From assembly GCA_965240325.2 (NCBI GenBank), contig OZ251223.1, forward strand, positions 434,001-498,000: a stretch of DNA of 64,000 bases. Direction: 5' to 3'. The first letter of the stretch is position 1; the number at the start of each line of letters is the position of its first letter. Of the stretch, positions 1 to 10,533 are shown one piece after another. The position numbers and the translations under genes are program-made. Under the pieces are notes generated by a model that was not told where the DNA came from, searched no databases, and was given only the letters and a program-made list of their open reading frames with translations. This stretch comes from Rebecca billardiae RCC1528. Its lineage: Eukaryota > Haptophyta.

Positions 1-1049
1 GGCCGCTCGAGCGACTTCGTGTCTGGCGAGGCAGATCGCGCCAGTGCGTGGCGAGGCAGACGCTCGCCTGCCTCGCCGCTTGGCGAGGCAGCTAAGCTAG
101 TAAAGCCGCGGCCGAACTTTACGAAAGCCAAATGTCTGCCGGTGCGCCGCCCGTCTTTTGCGCACGGTGACAAGGGCGCGCGAGGGCGCGTCCTCACGAT
201 CCCGAAGAGCGCTGCGCGCGGCGTCGCGTTGGCGGCGGCAGCGGCGCTGGGGTGTATCTTGCCCATTCTGCGTGGCGGCGCGCTCTCATGACGCCTCGGC
301 CGCCGCCACGCCATGCGCGACCGGGCGTGTCGCCTTCTTGACGGGCAGTGCACACGCCCTTGCAAGCGCACAGCCGTGAAGAGCCGAGAGCGTCCGTCGC
401 GAGCACGCCGCCCACGCGGGATGCGTTGCCAGGGCTATTCGTATGACACTGGGTGCTCGCGCTCTGGCATGTGCGAGCCAGGATGACCATGGGTAGCAGC
501 TACGATGAGCACTGCTAACCTGCATTCAGCCGATGACATCCTCTCGTTCAGCGATCTTGACTGCTCTGAACGCATGGCGAACTCGGCGAAGCGCATGCGC
601 AAGGTGGCTTCGGTGACAACATAACGCATCCCGCGTGGGCGGCGTGCTCGCGACGGACGCTCTCGGCTCTTCACGGCTGTGCGCTTGCAAGGGCGTGTGC
701 ACTGCCCGTCAAGAAGGCCACACGCCCGGTCGCGCATGGCGTGGCGGCGGCCGAGGCGTCATGAGAGCGCGCCGCCACGCAGAATGGGCAAGATACACCC
801 CAGCGCCGCTGCCGCCGCCAACGCGACGCCGCGCGCAGCGCTCTTCGGGATCGTGAGGACGCGCCCTCGCGCGCCCTTGTCACCGTGCGCAAAAGACGGG
901 CGGCGCACCGGCAGACATTTGGCTTTCGTAAAGTTCGGCCGCGGCTTTACTAGCTTAGCTGCCTCGCCAAGCGGCGAGGCGGGCGAGCGTCTGCCTCGCC
1001 ACGCACTGGCGCGATCTGCCTCGCCAGACACGAAGTCGCTCGAGCGGCC
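1..1049. repeat. Long inverted repeat with 427-bp arms
   Basis: Positions 1-427 are the reverse complement of 623-1049, so that position i pairs with 1050-i. I found one mismatch by eye (331 against 719). The 195-bp spacer is unique. The left arm reaches the window edge, so the repeat may extend further out. The arms are GC-rich, with a reiterated CTCGCC-type motif near the outer ends, and encode nothing recognisable. It could be a foldback-type element, a recent inverted duplication, or an assembly artefact of a hairpin read. Confidence 0.9.
505..624 (+). CDS. Possible 39-aa small ORF in the spacer of the inverted repeat
   Basis: An ATG at 505 opens 39 codons and stops at TAA 622-624, almost filling the unique spacer between the two repeat arms. 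The peptide is Ser/Asp-rich at its start (SADDILSFSDLD) and basic near its end (KRMRK), and its composition is more protein-like than that of the flanking arms. I do not recognise it. It could be a fragment of a regulatory protein gene captured by the repeat, or chance. Confidence 0.2.
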   Translation: MSTANLHSADDILSFSDLDCSERMANSAKRMRKVASVTT

Positions 1050-1155
1050 TCCGACAGTTGTCGTCGTCGACCTCGTCAGGCCTCAAAGCACCAGGGAGAT
1101 GCATGGGTACCAAATCAAAGGCGAGTGAGCATGTTGGCGTCGGCAAGGCCGTCCC

Positions 1156-3060
1156 CTACTTGGACTCACGCGAACGAGTGGCGGTGCCCAATTCCGACGG
1201 ATCCCACGGCTGCCAGAACCCGGTGGTGCGCATCGTGCGGCAAGCCAGCGACGCCGCATCCCCGTGACCGTCGGTGCCCGCCGCCGCCGACGGCGGCTCG
1301 CCCGCATCTGGATCCGGGGAGTCCATCATGCGCCCCAGCTCGTCCAGACGCGCTCGCAGGGCTCGCGCGCGCGCGCCGCTGCCATCTCCGAACAGGTCGG
1401 TCGTCTCACGAGGGTCGGCGGCGAGGTCGAAGAGGCATGGCGCGCGCGCGCACGACGGCTCGCGCGGCGCGGGCACCACCGGCGTGCTCCCCGGGTAGCG
1501 TGCCGACCAGCCGTCGGCCTGGCGCGGCTGCGCGCCGAGGATCAGCTTCAGACTGCCGTTCACGAGCAGCGCGCCGCCGACGAGTGGCCTCGGCCGCTGA
1601 GCTGACGATGCTGGTGCCGACGACGCCGACGACAACAATGGCGATGATGCCCGCCAGGCGGAGGCTGGCAGTAGCGAGGGGTGGTGGTGGCCATACTGCC
1701 CATACTCCAGACCCAGCACAACCTCCCCCGCGCGAGGCCCGCCAGCGTGCGCCCACGCGGACGCGGGGCGCTGGCCGTGCGGCGCGCGGCAGCCCGCCAG
1801 CAGCATCGGCCACGCGTCCACGCCGTCCACCCGCGCGGCGCCGTACCCATCGTCCGCGCTCGCGCCGCCGAGTCCCAGCAGCGTCGGGTACCAGTCGGCA
1901 ATGTGGAGCGGCGCGGCGCAGCGAGTGCCGCGCGCGGCGCGCGGCAGCAGCGGCGAGGCGACGAGCGCCGTGCCACGCACACCGCCGTCAAAGTACGAGT
2001 ACTTGTGCCCGCGCAGCGGGAAGTTCGACGAGCCGGGCACCGGCGCGCCGTGCTCGAACGTGCCGCCGTTGTCGGTGGTGAGCACGAGCACAGTGTTGGC
2101 CCACATGCCCGCGGCCCGGAGCTCGGCGCTCACGTTCCGCAGCGCCTCGTCGGCGGCCGTGTGCATCGCGTTGTACACGCGCCGCGCCGCGGCCGGGCCC
2201 GGGTACGCGCCGCGCGCGTAGTGCGCCGTGAACTGCGCGGGCGCCTCGAGCGACAAGTGCACCGCCTGCAGCGCGAGGTACAGGAAGAGAGGCGGAGGCG
2301 GCGGCGGCGCGGCGCAGGGCGCGGCCGGCGGGGGCGACGGCGACGGCGGAGGCGGCCGGTGAGCCGCCTTGGGCGGCGGCGCGGCGGCGTGGCGCCTGAT
2401 CACGCGGCACGCCTCGGCCGTGAGCGCAAGCGTCGAGTACGTGCCGTTCTCGCCGAACGCCGGCCGGTCATCTCGGAACAAATCGACGTCACCCTGGGTG
2501 GGGCACTCGACTCCGCACGGCGAGCGGTGCGCCGGGCACGCGCGCGCGCGCTCGGCGAAGCTCACGTCGAGCGCGTTGCCGCAGCCGGCGCACTGCGTGA
2601 AGTGGTCCTCCGCGCCTCCGAGGAAGCCGAAGAACGAGTCGAAGCCGCGCGCGCGCGGCGTGAACGAGGCGTGGTGAAAGCCCTGGTGCCACTTGCCAAC
2701 CGCCGCCGTCGCGTAGCCGGCGCGCCGGAGCATCGCGGGCAGCATGCGCATCGCGCGGTTCACGCCCGAGCGCCAGTTGATGGCCGGGTTTGCTGTGCTC
2801 ACGCCGTGCCCTGGCGCGCGCCCCGTGAGCAGCGCCGCGCGGCTCGGCGCGCAGAACTTGAAGACACGGTAGTTGTCGAGCACGACCCCGTCGCGCGCGA
2901 GCGCGTCCGTGAACGGCGCGACAACCTCGCCGTTCGCCCGCGCGGCGAAGCGGAGGCCATTCCAACCGAGGTCATCGACCACGGCGAGGACAATGTGAGG
3001 CGGTCGCGACAGCGGCTTGGCACAGGTGAGCAGCGCCGCACACAGCAGGACGGACGGCAT
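1156..3060 (-). CDS. Secreted or lysosomal sulfatase, arylsulfatase B-like
   Basis: A 634-residue sulfatase, expected to hydrolyse sulfate esters, for example of polysaccharides, in the secretory pathway or outside the cell. The chosen ATG at 3060 starts a hydrophobic leader (MPSVLLCAALLTCAKP). Metal ligands appear in VVDDLGWN. The catalytic motif CAPSRAALLTGR at about residue 70 has the Cys that the formylglycine-generating enzyme would oxidise. GKWHQG, TTDNGG and FPLRGHKYSYFDGGVRG follow in the order known for arylsulfatase B/I/J enzymes. An in-frame ATG exists 32 codons upstream but would bury the signal peptide. A Pro/Ala-rich insert lies mid-protein, and Ser-rich and Ala-rich stretches lie nearer the C-terminus. 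It is head-to-head with the gene starting at 3244. Confidence 0.9.
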   Translation of the reverse strand: MPSVLLCAALLTCAKPLSRPPHIVLAVVDDLGWNGLRFAARANGEVVAPFTDALARDGVVLDNYRVFKFCAPSRAALLTGRAPGHGVSTANPAINWRSGVNRAMRMLPAMLRRAGYATAAVGKWHQGFHHASFTPRARGFDSFFGFLGGAEDHFTQCAGCGNALDVSFAERARACPAHRSPCGVECPTQGDVDLFRDDRPAFGENGTYSTLALTAEACRVIRRHAAAPPPKAAHRPPPPSPSPPPAAPCAAPPPPPPLFLYLALQAVHLSLEAPAQFTAHYARGAYPGPAAARRVYNAMHTAADEALRNVSAELRAAGMWANTVLVLTTDNGGTFEHGAPVPGSSNFPLRGHKYSYFDGGVRGTALVASPLLPRAARGTRCAAPLHIADWYPTLLGLGGASADDGYGAARVDGVDAWPMLLAGCRAPHGQRPASAWAHAGGPRAGEVVLGLEYGQYGHHHPSLLPASAWRASSPLLSSASSAPASSAQRPRPLVGGALLVNGSLKLILGAQPRQADGWSARYPGSTPVVPAPREPSCARAPCLFDLAADPRETTDLFGDGSGARARALRARLDELGRMMDSPDPDAGEPPSAAAGTDGHGDAASLACRTMRTTGFWQPWDPSELGTATRSRESK

Positions 3061-3243
3061 CGCCGATGCTCGACCCCGGCCGTGCCCGTTGCTTGATTTT
3101 ACGCGACGGCTCCAGATTTTCTCAGCAGCACTTTTTTCTGACCGACGACGTTTCATTTCGGCTCATCGGTTCACGATACGTCAAGGCCGCCATTGCATCG
3201 AGCGACCCCCTCCTGGGGCTCGCGCGGCGCGGCGCTGGGCACC

Positions 3244-5383
3244 ATGGCGGATCCACTGCTGCAGGCGCAGCAGGAGAGCATGCTCGCGGCGCTTGAGGTG
3301 GTAGACGCCATCGTGGACTCGACGATGCGCGAGGTCGAGTCGCACGAGCTCGACGAGCGCGCGCTGCGCTTTGCGACCGAGCACAGCGGCGAGGGCATGC
3401 TCAGCATCATCGAGTGGTACTGGCTGGACTGCGACGAGGGCGAGCCCGACCTCGAGGAGAACCCGACGTGGGCGCCCGACGACGAGCCCCCGCCGGTCCC
3501 CTCCGACGCGTGGTCGCGCAGCGCGCTGCAGCCACGCCCGCGTCCCGTGCAGCTGCCGTCTGCGTCGCTCAACCTGCCTCCGGCGCTGAAGCGCGGCGGG
3601 CTCGGCGGGCTCGGCGCGACGCGGCAGACGACGCGCTCGCCGCAGCGCAGCGTCGCCTCCGACCGCATGTCGCAGGTCTCCGACGGCGCCAACCTCGGCC
3701 GCATCCACGACCTCGACTCATACCCGCCGCCCGAGCAGCCGCCGCGGAGGCGACGGCAGAAGCAGGAGGTGCCGGTGGACAAGTGGACGCGCGCCGAGCA
3801 GCAGCGGGCGAAGCGGGTGGCGGTGCGCGCGCAACGCGTCGAGCGCGACGACGCGCGCGCGGACGCGCCGCGAGGCGCCAAGCGGAGCGCGAGCGACGCG
3901 CGCGCGCAGCCGCGCCGTCCCGCGCGCCCCTGCGCTCACCGCACGCTCGCGTGCCTGGCACTGCCGGCGCGGCGCCGCGCGGGCACATCGCGCGCGCGGA
4001 CCCTCGCCCGCGCCTCCGCGGCCGCATCGCGCGCTCGCGCGCAGGCGGAGCAAGCGGAGCTCGAGAACGTCCAGCAGCTCCGCAAGCAGGCGCGCGGGCG
4101 CAACTACACTTACGACGCGCAGGGGCGCGTGATCGTGGTGAATGGGGTCGACACCGACCAGCTGCCATCGTATCGGCTGACGCCGCACGTGGGCGTCTCC
4201 GAGGTGGAGGATGCGGAGCCGCCGCGCGCGCGGAGTCCGAGGAGTGCGTCGCCGCCGCGCAGCTCGGGGAGCGGCGGCGGCGGGAAGGGCGGCGGCGGCG
4301 GCGGGAAGGGCGGCGGCAGCGCGCGGCAGCGCGCGAGGCAGGGCCGCTCAAAGGGCCCACGCTCGCCCGCCGAGCCGGAGGGCTGGCGCAAGGGCGAGTC
4401 TGAGCAGCCGCCGCTCGCCGAGACGGCGAAGCTGCAGCCAGGCGTGACGCTCCGCGAAGGCAGCGGTGTCGTGCAGCTGCCGCGCTCGCCTGATCAGAAG
4501 CACCTTTCGCACAAAGAGTTTGAGGCACTCGCGGACGCGCCGCAGCGGCCGCGGCGCAAGCTGAGTCAGACTGAGCCCGGCGCGCGCGGCGGCGGCGCGT
4601 CGCGGCGCGCCTCGGGCGCTGGCGGCGGCGCCAAGCCGCGCGCGCAGCCGGCACGCGCCGCGCCGCCGGCGCAGCAGCAGCAGCAGCAGGAGCCGGAGCA
4701 GCCTGCGGCGTACATGCCGCCCACGCAGCCGCTTGAAGGGCCCAAGGTCCACCTGACGCTGGGCCAGCGCTCTCGCCTGCCTCGCGAGCGCCCGCCGCAG
4801 GGCAACAAGCCGCTCGACGAGATGATGAACGTGCGGCGCGCGCGCGCACCACCTCGCGCGTCCCGCTACCCCGTAGCGCGCCGTCGTGCGCGAGCGGCGC
4901 GGCACCGCGCGCCGAGTGCGCGCCAGCACGCGTTCACTCGCGTGCGCGCGCGTGCCGGGCGCGCCGGGTCGCGCGTGCCGAGCGCAGGACGCCTCGCTGC
5001 TTGGGAACGACCCATTCGGCCGCACGCCGCCGCTGGGCGAAGCGCTGCCGTCGCTCCTGCTCACGCCCACGCAGGGCTCGGTGCTTGCCAACAACAGCGT
5101 GGTGCGCACGCGCCGCCTGCGCGCACGCCGGCATGCGCGCGCGCGCGGCTGTGTGTCACACGACGGGCTTGCGAACAGTGACGCCTCGGCGTCACGGCTC
5201 ACCGCGCGCACCGCCCGTGACGCGCACCTGCTCGCGGCGTGGCCCCAACAGGTATCCAGCAGGAGCAGCAAACGCTCGTTCGTCACAACCCGCAATCCAG
5301 GCGTGATCAAGACGGAGAACGCCAAGCTGGCAAGCGAGATCGTGCCACAGCCCAGCCCGAGCTCGCCAGCAGCTGCGTTCTGA
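3244..5383 (+). CDS. C2orf81-like (DUF4639) protein, tentative, four exons
   Basis: Proposed exons are 3244-3822, 4045-4830, 4988-5101 and 5252-5383, giving 536 residues. All introns are GT-AG, phase 0, with GTGCG donors at three junctions. Without splicing the frame reads through the first intron and then runs into Arg/Ala-rich sequence typical of introns here. The N-terminus has an acidic helical part (IVDSTMREVESHELDER) followed by TWAPDDEPPPVPSDAWSR, which resembles the TW-PD-EP-P-D-WAR signature of the vertebrate C2orf81 family. A second block, YTYDAQGRVIVVNGVDTDQ, follows the first intron. The middle is Gly/Lys/Ser-rich and disordered. Function is unknown; the family assignment is from memory of the motif only. 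ATG 3244 has a good context (ACCATGG). Confidence 0.6.
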
Positions 5384-7024
5384 GTAGTCTCCGACTGAAT
5401 ATACTACCGTTGTCTGTTTTCCGCGAGACTATATACCGTCGTCGAATCATATAGTAGCAGATCATTGTCAGCCTGGCAATGACAGCCGTGCGCAGCGCTG
5501 TACTCAGAGTATTCTCTAGCTGATTGAGAGAGAGTACCGTCGGACGTCCGTCTGCCATGAGTGATGTAGCCTACCGCCGTGTACGGTGCATAACGCCGGC
5601 ATCATTGATCTGTATATTTGATCGTCAATTTATAATACAATAAAGCAGTCGTAGCAATAAGAGCCTGCCACGCCGCTGTCGTCATCTGGCAGGCTGCCAT
5701 CGGCCTCGGGCCCATCGGCCATCGCCCGGCGGCCATCGGCATCGGGGCTGTCGCCGGGCCCGGGGCATCGGGCCACGACAGTGACTCGGACACTCGGTCC
5801 GTCGATCGGTCACAGTCACAGACCGTCGATCGGCGGAGTCAGGAGAGTCGCCACTCGGACTCGGTCTCGGACTCCGGGACGAGTTCGTCACGGAGTCGCC
5901 CGAGTCGGTCACGTCGGACCCCGAAGCCTAGCCAGGCGCGACGGGTCCGACGGCGCGGCGACGGTGACTACGAAGTACAGGGTCCCCAATAATTGTTCGG
6001 ACACTGATTTTTGCTGACTACGGCTGCTGACGATGAGATTAGCCAGAGGCTCTCATTAGCGCCATGGACCTTATACTCCTCGGATGATGACAGGAAGTGG
6101 TTGCAGCGAGCGGCGCGCTCTGCGTGTGGCCAGGGCTGGCTTGGATGTACAGCTCAACCAACTAGCGGTTGGCTCTGAACAGGTCCACGGAGCCCCCGTG
6201 AGTCGTATGCATGCTGAAATTCGTATCTGGCGCACGGTTGCATTTGACGGCGGGCGGGTTGGTGTGCGCACTGGTGGGCCTCCAGCGTTCGCTGCGGGTA
6301 GTGGCGCCGAGTGTAGCCCTTGCCTGCACGGCCAGAGCCGATCGACTGGCTGTGCAGCAGCTGTGCGAGAGAGGTGTGCAACTGGTAGGCTGGACCGATC
6401 GGGCCATACAGTATGCTCCTGGTGTAGCGCTACTTAAAGCGCTACTCGCCCGGGCTCGCCCAGGGCTGTCGAGCGCATGTCGCATAGTCAGTCACCGACC
6501 ATGCCACGTTATAATATCTGGGCGGCCTTGAGAGTTGAGCGGGCTTGCTGGCTACAGACTACATGCGCAGAAGCCACATGGCTGAGCACTTCACGGCCCT
6601 CACGACCAGCCTTGCTGGGCTTGTGCCGACTGTCCTCGCATGACATCGGGCATGACATTGCCCGCCCAGAGGGGTGCTTATAACTTGGGCTGCCCGGCGC
6701 TAGATGCGCGGTCGCCAGACAGACCTATATAGTAGGGTGCGCGTACACGAGCCGAGCTGGCCGCTCCTGACCCCGCGCGAGGCAGCCACAGGCCGTACGC
6801 TGAGCTGCTGCCCAAAGTGTCCAGTTTAATAATGTTGGAGACCCTGCTGATGTATTATATATGCAGTGCGTCGCCGTCGGCGCGGCGAAACGCGTGACGA
6901 TATATGATGACGATATATATCACGCGGCGCCGGACGATGCCGATCGGCGATCCCGGACCACGGTACTAAGCCGCAGTGCGCTGCTGGCGGCAGACCTGCG
7001 GGCGATGACTCGCATGAGTCCGCG
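5384..7024. other. Intergenic, 1.6 kb, no gene seen
   Basis: Only short unsupported reading frames are present. The sequence alternates AT-rich patches (around 5400-5470 and 5600-5660) with GC-rich, locally repetitive stretches: CATCGGCC/CATCGGG units at 5690-5775 and CTCGGAC units at 5785-5930. AT-rich sequence at 6890-6925 lies just beyond the 3' end of the Cys-rich gene. Confidence 0.6.
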
Positions 7025-8509
7025 CTACGCCCCATGCCCGTGGCCCATGGCCATGGCGATGCTGGAGCTGCTGGCACTGTAGGCTTCGCAGCTAGCTCCG
7101 GCGGGGTGAGAGGCGCACAGCCGCGGCATCGGCGGCGGCGCCGATGGGTCCTCGACCAGCGAGCGCGCGAGGAGCGGGAAGAGCGTGTCCTCCTTGGCGT
7201 GCGTGTTGTACATGCCCGCTTGTCCAACGGCCGTGCAGAGCGCGACGTCGGCCCCGTCGCCCAGCGCGGCGCACGTGCGCTCCAGCGCCTGCGGCCAGTA
7301 CTTGGACGCTCTGAACGCCATGCCGTCGATGCACGCGAGGCGCAGGCCGCCGGCGAGCGGTGCGAGGGCGCAGAGCTGCGGGTAGCCCTCCCGCCCCGTG
7401 GACGCCGTCGTGTACGTGGACGCGCTGCCGAGGCCATACCAGCAGCTCGCAGCCGCCTCGGCCCGCGCCGGAGCGGCCCGCTCGCCGCCCGCCGCCGCCG
7501 GCACTCGCTCTGAGCAGAGCCGTGCCAGCTGCTCGGCCACGCGTGCACCCCCGCCCGTGCGGCGCGTGCGGGGGCCCTGCTTGCACGCGCGCCACGCGTC
7601 GTCGAGGGCGACGCAGCTGCGCGGGCTGGCGCAGTCCTTGCAGTCGACGTACGCCCTGCGCAGCCCGTAGTAGAAGCACGACGCGCGGCTCGCATCCGGC
7701 AGCTCCGGCCCGTGGCAGAAGCGCACCACGGAAGCAGGGCTGTGGCCGAGCGCGCGCTTGCTCCTCAGCTGGGTCTCCATCACGGCGCCCCCGGAGCAGA
7801 AGTGCGCGAACGCGCGCGGCGTGTGCGAGAGCGGCGCGAGCCACTGCGTGCAGTACGCCAGCGCCGAGGGCAGGTCAGCGAAGACCCCGGACTGCACGAG
7901 CCCGTGGCCTGTCACGTGCGCGGCATCGCCCGGGAGCGCGAGGGCGACGGCCGCCACCTCGGGCATCTGCACAAAATGGACGATGGCGCGGGCGGCGGCG
8001 GCGAGGCGCGCGCGGAGGCTCCCGGCGGGGTCGTTCACGGCGTGCTTGAGCACCGCCTGCACGTGCGCGCCGCCCACGCCGTGGAAGCAGCCCTGCTGGC
8101 AACGCGCGCCGCACATCTGAACTGCGCGCAAGACATCGCCGCTGGCATTCGCGTAGACGCGCCGGCCGGGCACGTGGCCCTGGCCGTGGCAGCCCGGAAA
8201 CGTCCACTGCCGGTACGCGAGCGCCGCGATCTCGTCGCCCGGGAACTGCTGCGCGAGCCACTTGCTCGACTTCCGCCTGCCGCCCGCCAGCCGCGCCTCG
8301 GTCGCTCGCAGGTCGCGCCACGACTGCGGGACGTGAGCCGGGTGGGCGTATCTGTCGCGTGCGGCGGTGACGTTGGCCATGTGCTCCACGAGCGCCTGCC
8401 TCGCGGCGACAAGAGCAGCCGTCGCCTCGGCGCGCACGCGCACGGCGCGGTGGTCCGCGGGTAGCAGGGAGGCCAGCAGCAGCAGCACAACGCTGCCGCC
8501 GGCCGCCAT
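7025..8509 (-). CDS. Cys-rich secreted protein with CxxG-type repeats, unknown function
   Basis: A 494-residue protein from ATG 8509; a start 15 codons upstream is possible. It begins with a hydrophobic leader (VVLLLLASLLPA). The mature part contains many Cys in recurring contexts: GCHGQG, GCFHGVGGAH, YCTQW, FCSGGAVMETQ, SCFYYGLRRAYVDC and SCWYGLGSA. The pattern C-x-x-G followed by small residues, then C-x-G-x-x-M-E, recurs and suggests an internally repeated, disulfide- or metal-stabilised fold. I recall similar C-H-G-x-G-H patterns in uncharacterised bacterial secreted proteins, but cannot name a family. It ends in a Met/His/Gly-rich tail. It shares a 95-bp divergent promoter region with the gene starting at 8605. 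Confidence 0.75.
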   Translation of the reverse strand: MAAGGSVVLLLLASLLPADHRAVRVRAEATAALVAARQALVEHMANVTAARDRYAHPAHVPQSWRDLRATEARLAGGRRKSSKWLAQQFPGDEIAALAYRQWTFPGCHGQGHVPGRRVYANASGDVLRAVQMCGARCQQGCFHGVGGAHVQAVLKHAVNDPAGSLRARLAAAARAIVHFVQMPEVAAVALALPGDAAHVTGHGLVQSGVFADLPSALAYCTQWLAPLSHTPRAFAHFCSGGAVMETQLRSKRALGHSPASVVRFCHGPELPDASRASCFYYGLRRAYVDCKDCASPRSCVALDDAWRACKQGPRTRRTGGGARVAEQLARLCSERVPAAAGGERAAPARAEAAASCWYGLGSASTYTTASTGREGYPQLCALAPLAGGLRLACIDGMAFRASKYWPQALERTCAALGDGADVALCTAVGQAGMYNTHAKEDTLFPLLARSLVEDPSAPPPMPRLCASHPAGASCEAYSASSSSIAMAMGHGHGA

Positions 8510-8604
8510 CGCAGCGCTGTCCGAGGCCGAGTAAGCTACCGGACCGCATTTCACATTTTCACCTGGCCGCCTGACGCTCGCTGCGCGCCACCGGGGAAGC
8601 GACG

Positions 8605-9666
8605 ATGTCGGCGACCCACTTCGCGGAGGGCACGCCCTGGCGACTCATCAGCGGCTTGGAGAGCGCGCTAGCGAGCGTGAGCACCATCAGCCTCATCGCT
8701 CTCTACGCCGTGTACGTCATGGTCCTTTTGCGCATCGCGTCGCTACTGCAGTCCATCCTGACGCTGCTGCAACGCACGCATGGGCCGTCGACGCCGCCAC
8801 CAAGAGCTGCCAAGCGCAGCGCGGCGCCGGCCGTGTCGGCAAAGCTGGCGGGGCGCACGCTTGCCGGCCTCTGCTGCTTCATGCTCGTCTGGATCACCCT
8901 CGGCCCCGTCGTCGCGCGCATGGGCGCGCGCATCACCAACGCCAGCGAGGACGAGCTCCGCAGGTCCTTGCGCGGCGGGCGTCAAAGCGCGGAGGCAGCC
9001 GTCGCCTCTCTGCGCGAGGAGATCATCCAGGTGCCGTGGGCGATCATCACCAAGCACCACGCGTGGCCAGCAGTCCTCGCCACGCACCATCTGGGCGCGC
9101 TGCTCTGGTCAGCCGCCGCCCTTGCGCAGTTCTTCCTCCGGCGAGCGACGCTCGCGCAGCGCGCGCGGCACCGCGTCGTTGGCAGGCTCTTCATGGCCGC
9201 GGCCGGACTGCTCACCGCTGGGTTTGTCCTGATCGCCACCAACGGCCTGCACGCGTACAACGACTTCCACGCCCTGTGGCCGGCGGACGTGCCTGCCAGG
9301 GCGTGGTACTTTGCAGCCATCGACGCCGTCGAGTGGGCGGCACAGGCATGGTTTGTGCTCACTGCCGGCCTCGCGTGGCGGGCGGCTCGCGCGCGCAAGT
9401 ACGATCGACACCGCGTGTGGATCGTGCGGCACATGGCGTCGGGCCTGTGGGTGGCGATGATGCGCGCGCTCATGATCCCCGTCGGGCATGCGCTGCTGCG
9501 CATACTCGGCCTGCGCTCGACCGGCTTCCGCAAAATGGTCGTCTTCTATGGCGCGGCCGTGGCGGGCATGGTTGTGTGCGGCGCGGGCGCTGAGCTCTAC
9601 CTTCGCGGCTCGGAGCCACCCGCCGCCGAGGAGGGTGAGGAAGGAGGCTCTTCCAAGGACGACTAG
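8605..9666 (+). CDS. DUF2306-like multi-pass membrane protein
   Basis: 353 residues with about seven predicted membrane spans, at roughly 20-45, 87-110, 153-175, 193-215, 236-260, 272-295 and 310-330. Conserved-looking His/Arg motifs sit at span borders: HHLGALLW, RHRVVGRLFM, and DRHRVWIVRHMASGLW followed by MRALM. This H-x-x-x-GR then HR-x-x-x-R layout matches the DUF2306 family of predicted integral membrane proteins, whose biochemical role is not established. The C-terminal tail is acidic (PAAEEGEEGGSSKDD) and probably cytosolic. Single exon. Divergent from the Cys-rich secreted gene, so the two may be co-regulated. Confidence 0.75.
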   Translation: MSATHFAEGTPWRLISGLESALASVSTISLIALYAVYVMVLLRIASLLQSILTLLQRTHGPSTPPPRAAKRSAAPAVSAKLAGRTLAGLCCFMLVWITLGPVVARMGARITNASEDELRRSLRGGRQSAEAAVASLREEIIQVPWAIITKHHAWPAVLATHHLGALLWSAAALAQFFLRRATLAQRARHRVVGRLFMAAAGLLTAGFVLIATNGLHAYNDFHALWPADVPARAWYFAAIDAVEWAAQAWFVLTAGLAWRAARARKYDRHRVWIVRHMASGLWVAMMRALMIPVGHALLRILGLRSTGFRKMVVFYGAAVAGMVVCGAGAELYLRGSEPPAAEEGEEGGSSKDD

Positions 9667-10343
9667 CGACGCACGTGCCGCGAAAAGTGCCATCGTCAGC
9701 GCTACTCGGCCTGAATGCGTCGCGCCCGCGAGCTGGCGGGCGGCTGATTCGGACTCCAGCGAAGAATCCGACGCAACCTCCGACCGAGTCCCGAGCTCGA
9801 GACGGCTGCGAGACGCCGCTAGACGGGCCTCACGGGCACGGGCACGGGCACGGGGCTCCGACGGAGGCTTCCGGGACTGCACACCGCTCAGTGCCAGTCG
9901 CCCCACTGGTCAGTCCGAGCTCCAGCTGCTCCGGCGGGCCCGTGTCTCGGAGACTGAGTCGGACAGCAACGCCGTAGAACTTTAGACTTAGAATGCTCGG
10001 TAGCTGATGCTACTATTGCCTATTCAGTCGTATATATTCTTCTGCTCGAATCGAATAAGTTCGAACTCGGTTCAACTAGCGCAGTCAAGATTCAACCGTA
10101 CATATACAGTTTACTATGTTTTTAAACGTGCACACTTGGTTATAAGGCGTGATTGACGCCATCCAACACTGCACAAAGACACCGCCACAAAGTTAGCCAT
10201 GCAGCCATGCTTATATCGCCCGCGCGCGCATCGGGCGCACGGTCACGGTGGCGCCCGGGGGTTCGCGCCCGCGGGGGCGCCTGCGTACGACGACTACTTC
10301 GAGACGACGGCTGACGACGCGTGGCACCGTGACCACCGTGGTG
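9667..10343. other. Intergenic
   Basis: No gene seen. A short GGGCAC tandem tract lies at 9833-9853. From 9990 the sequence becomes AT-rich. It contains the 27-bp block ACAGTTTACTATG...AACGTGCA (10106-10132), which recurs at 23055-23079. Confidence 0.5.
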
Positions 10344-10533
10344 GCGCGCGCGCGTCGACGCCAGACGGTGCGTCGAGCTTCCGCTCGGCGAGGGAGTGAT
10401 GGGCGGCTACGAGGGGGGGCGGGACGACGGCGAGGAGCCGGCTGATTCTGGTGTTTGTCTCTGCTGCTCGATCTGCTGCTACAGCTTGCTGACTCTGACG
10501 CCTGCCCGTGCATACCACGTCGTTAATATAACC
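10344..10533 (-). repeat. Dispersed repeat, copy A (inverted relative to 12395-12570)
   Basis: The reverse complement of this interval matches about 12383-12575 with few differences. Shared landmarks are AACGACGTGGTATGC, the TCAGCAAGCTGTAGCAGCAG stretch, ACAAACACCAG, CTCCTCGCCGTCGTC followed by a C run, and CTCGACGCACCGTCTGGCGTC. The homopolymer run differs in length and context between copies. It encodes no recognisable protein. Confidence 0.85.

Noticed and set aside
1681-3096. 471-codon plus-strand frame over the sulfatase
   Set aside because: Arg/Val/Ala-rich antisense shadow; the minus strand carries the full sulfatase signature.
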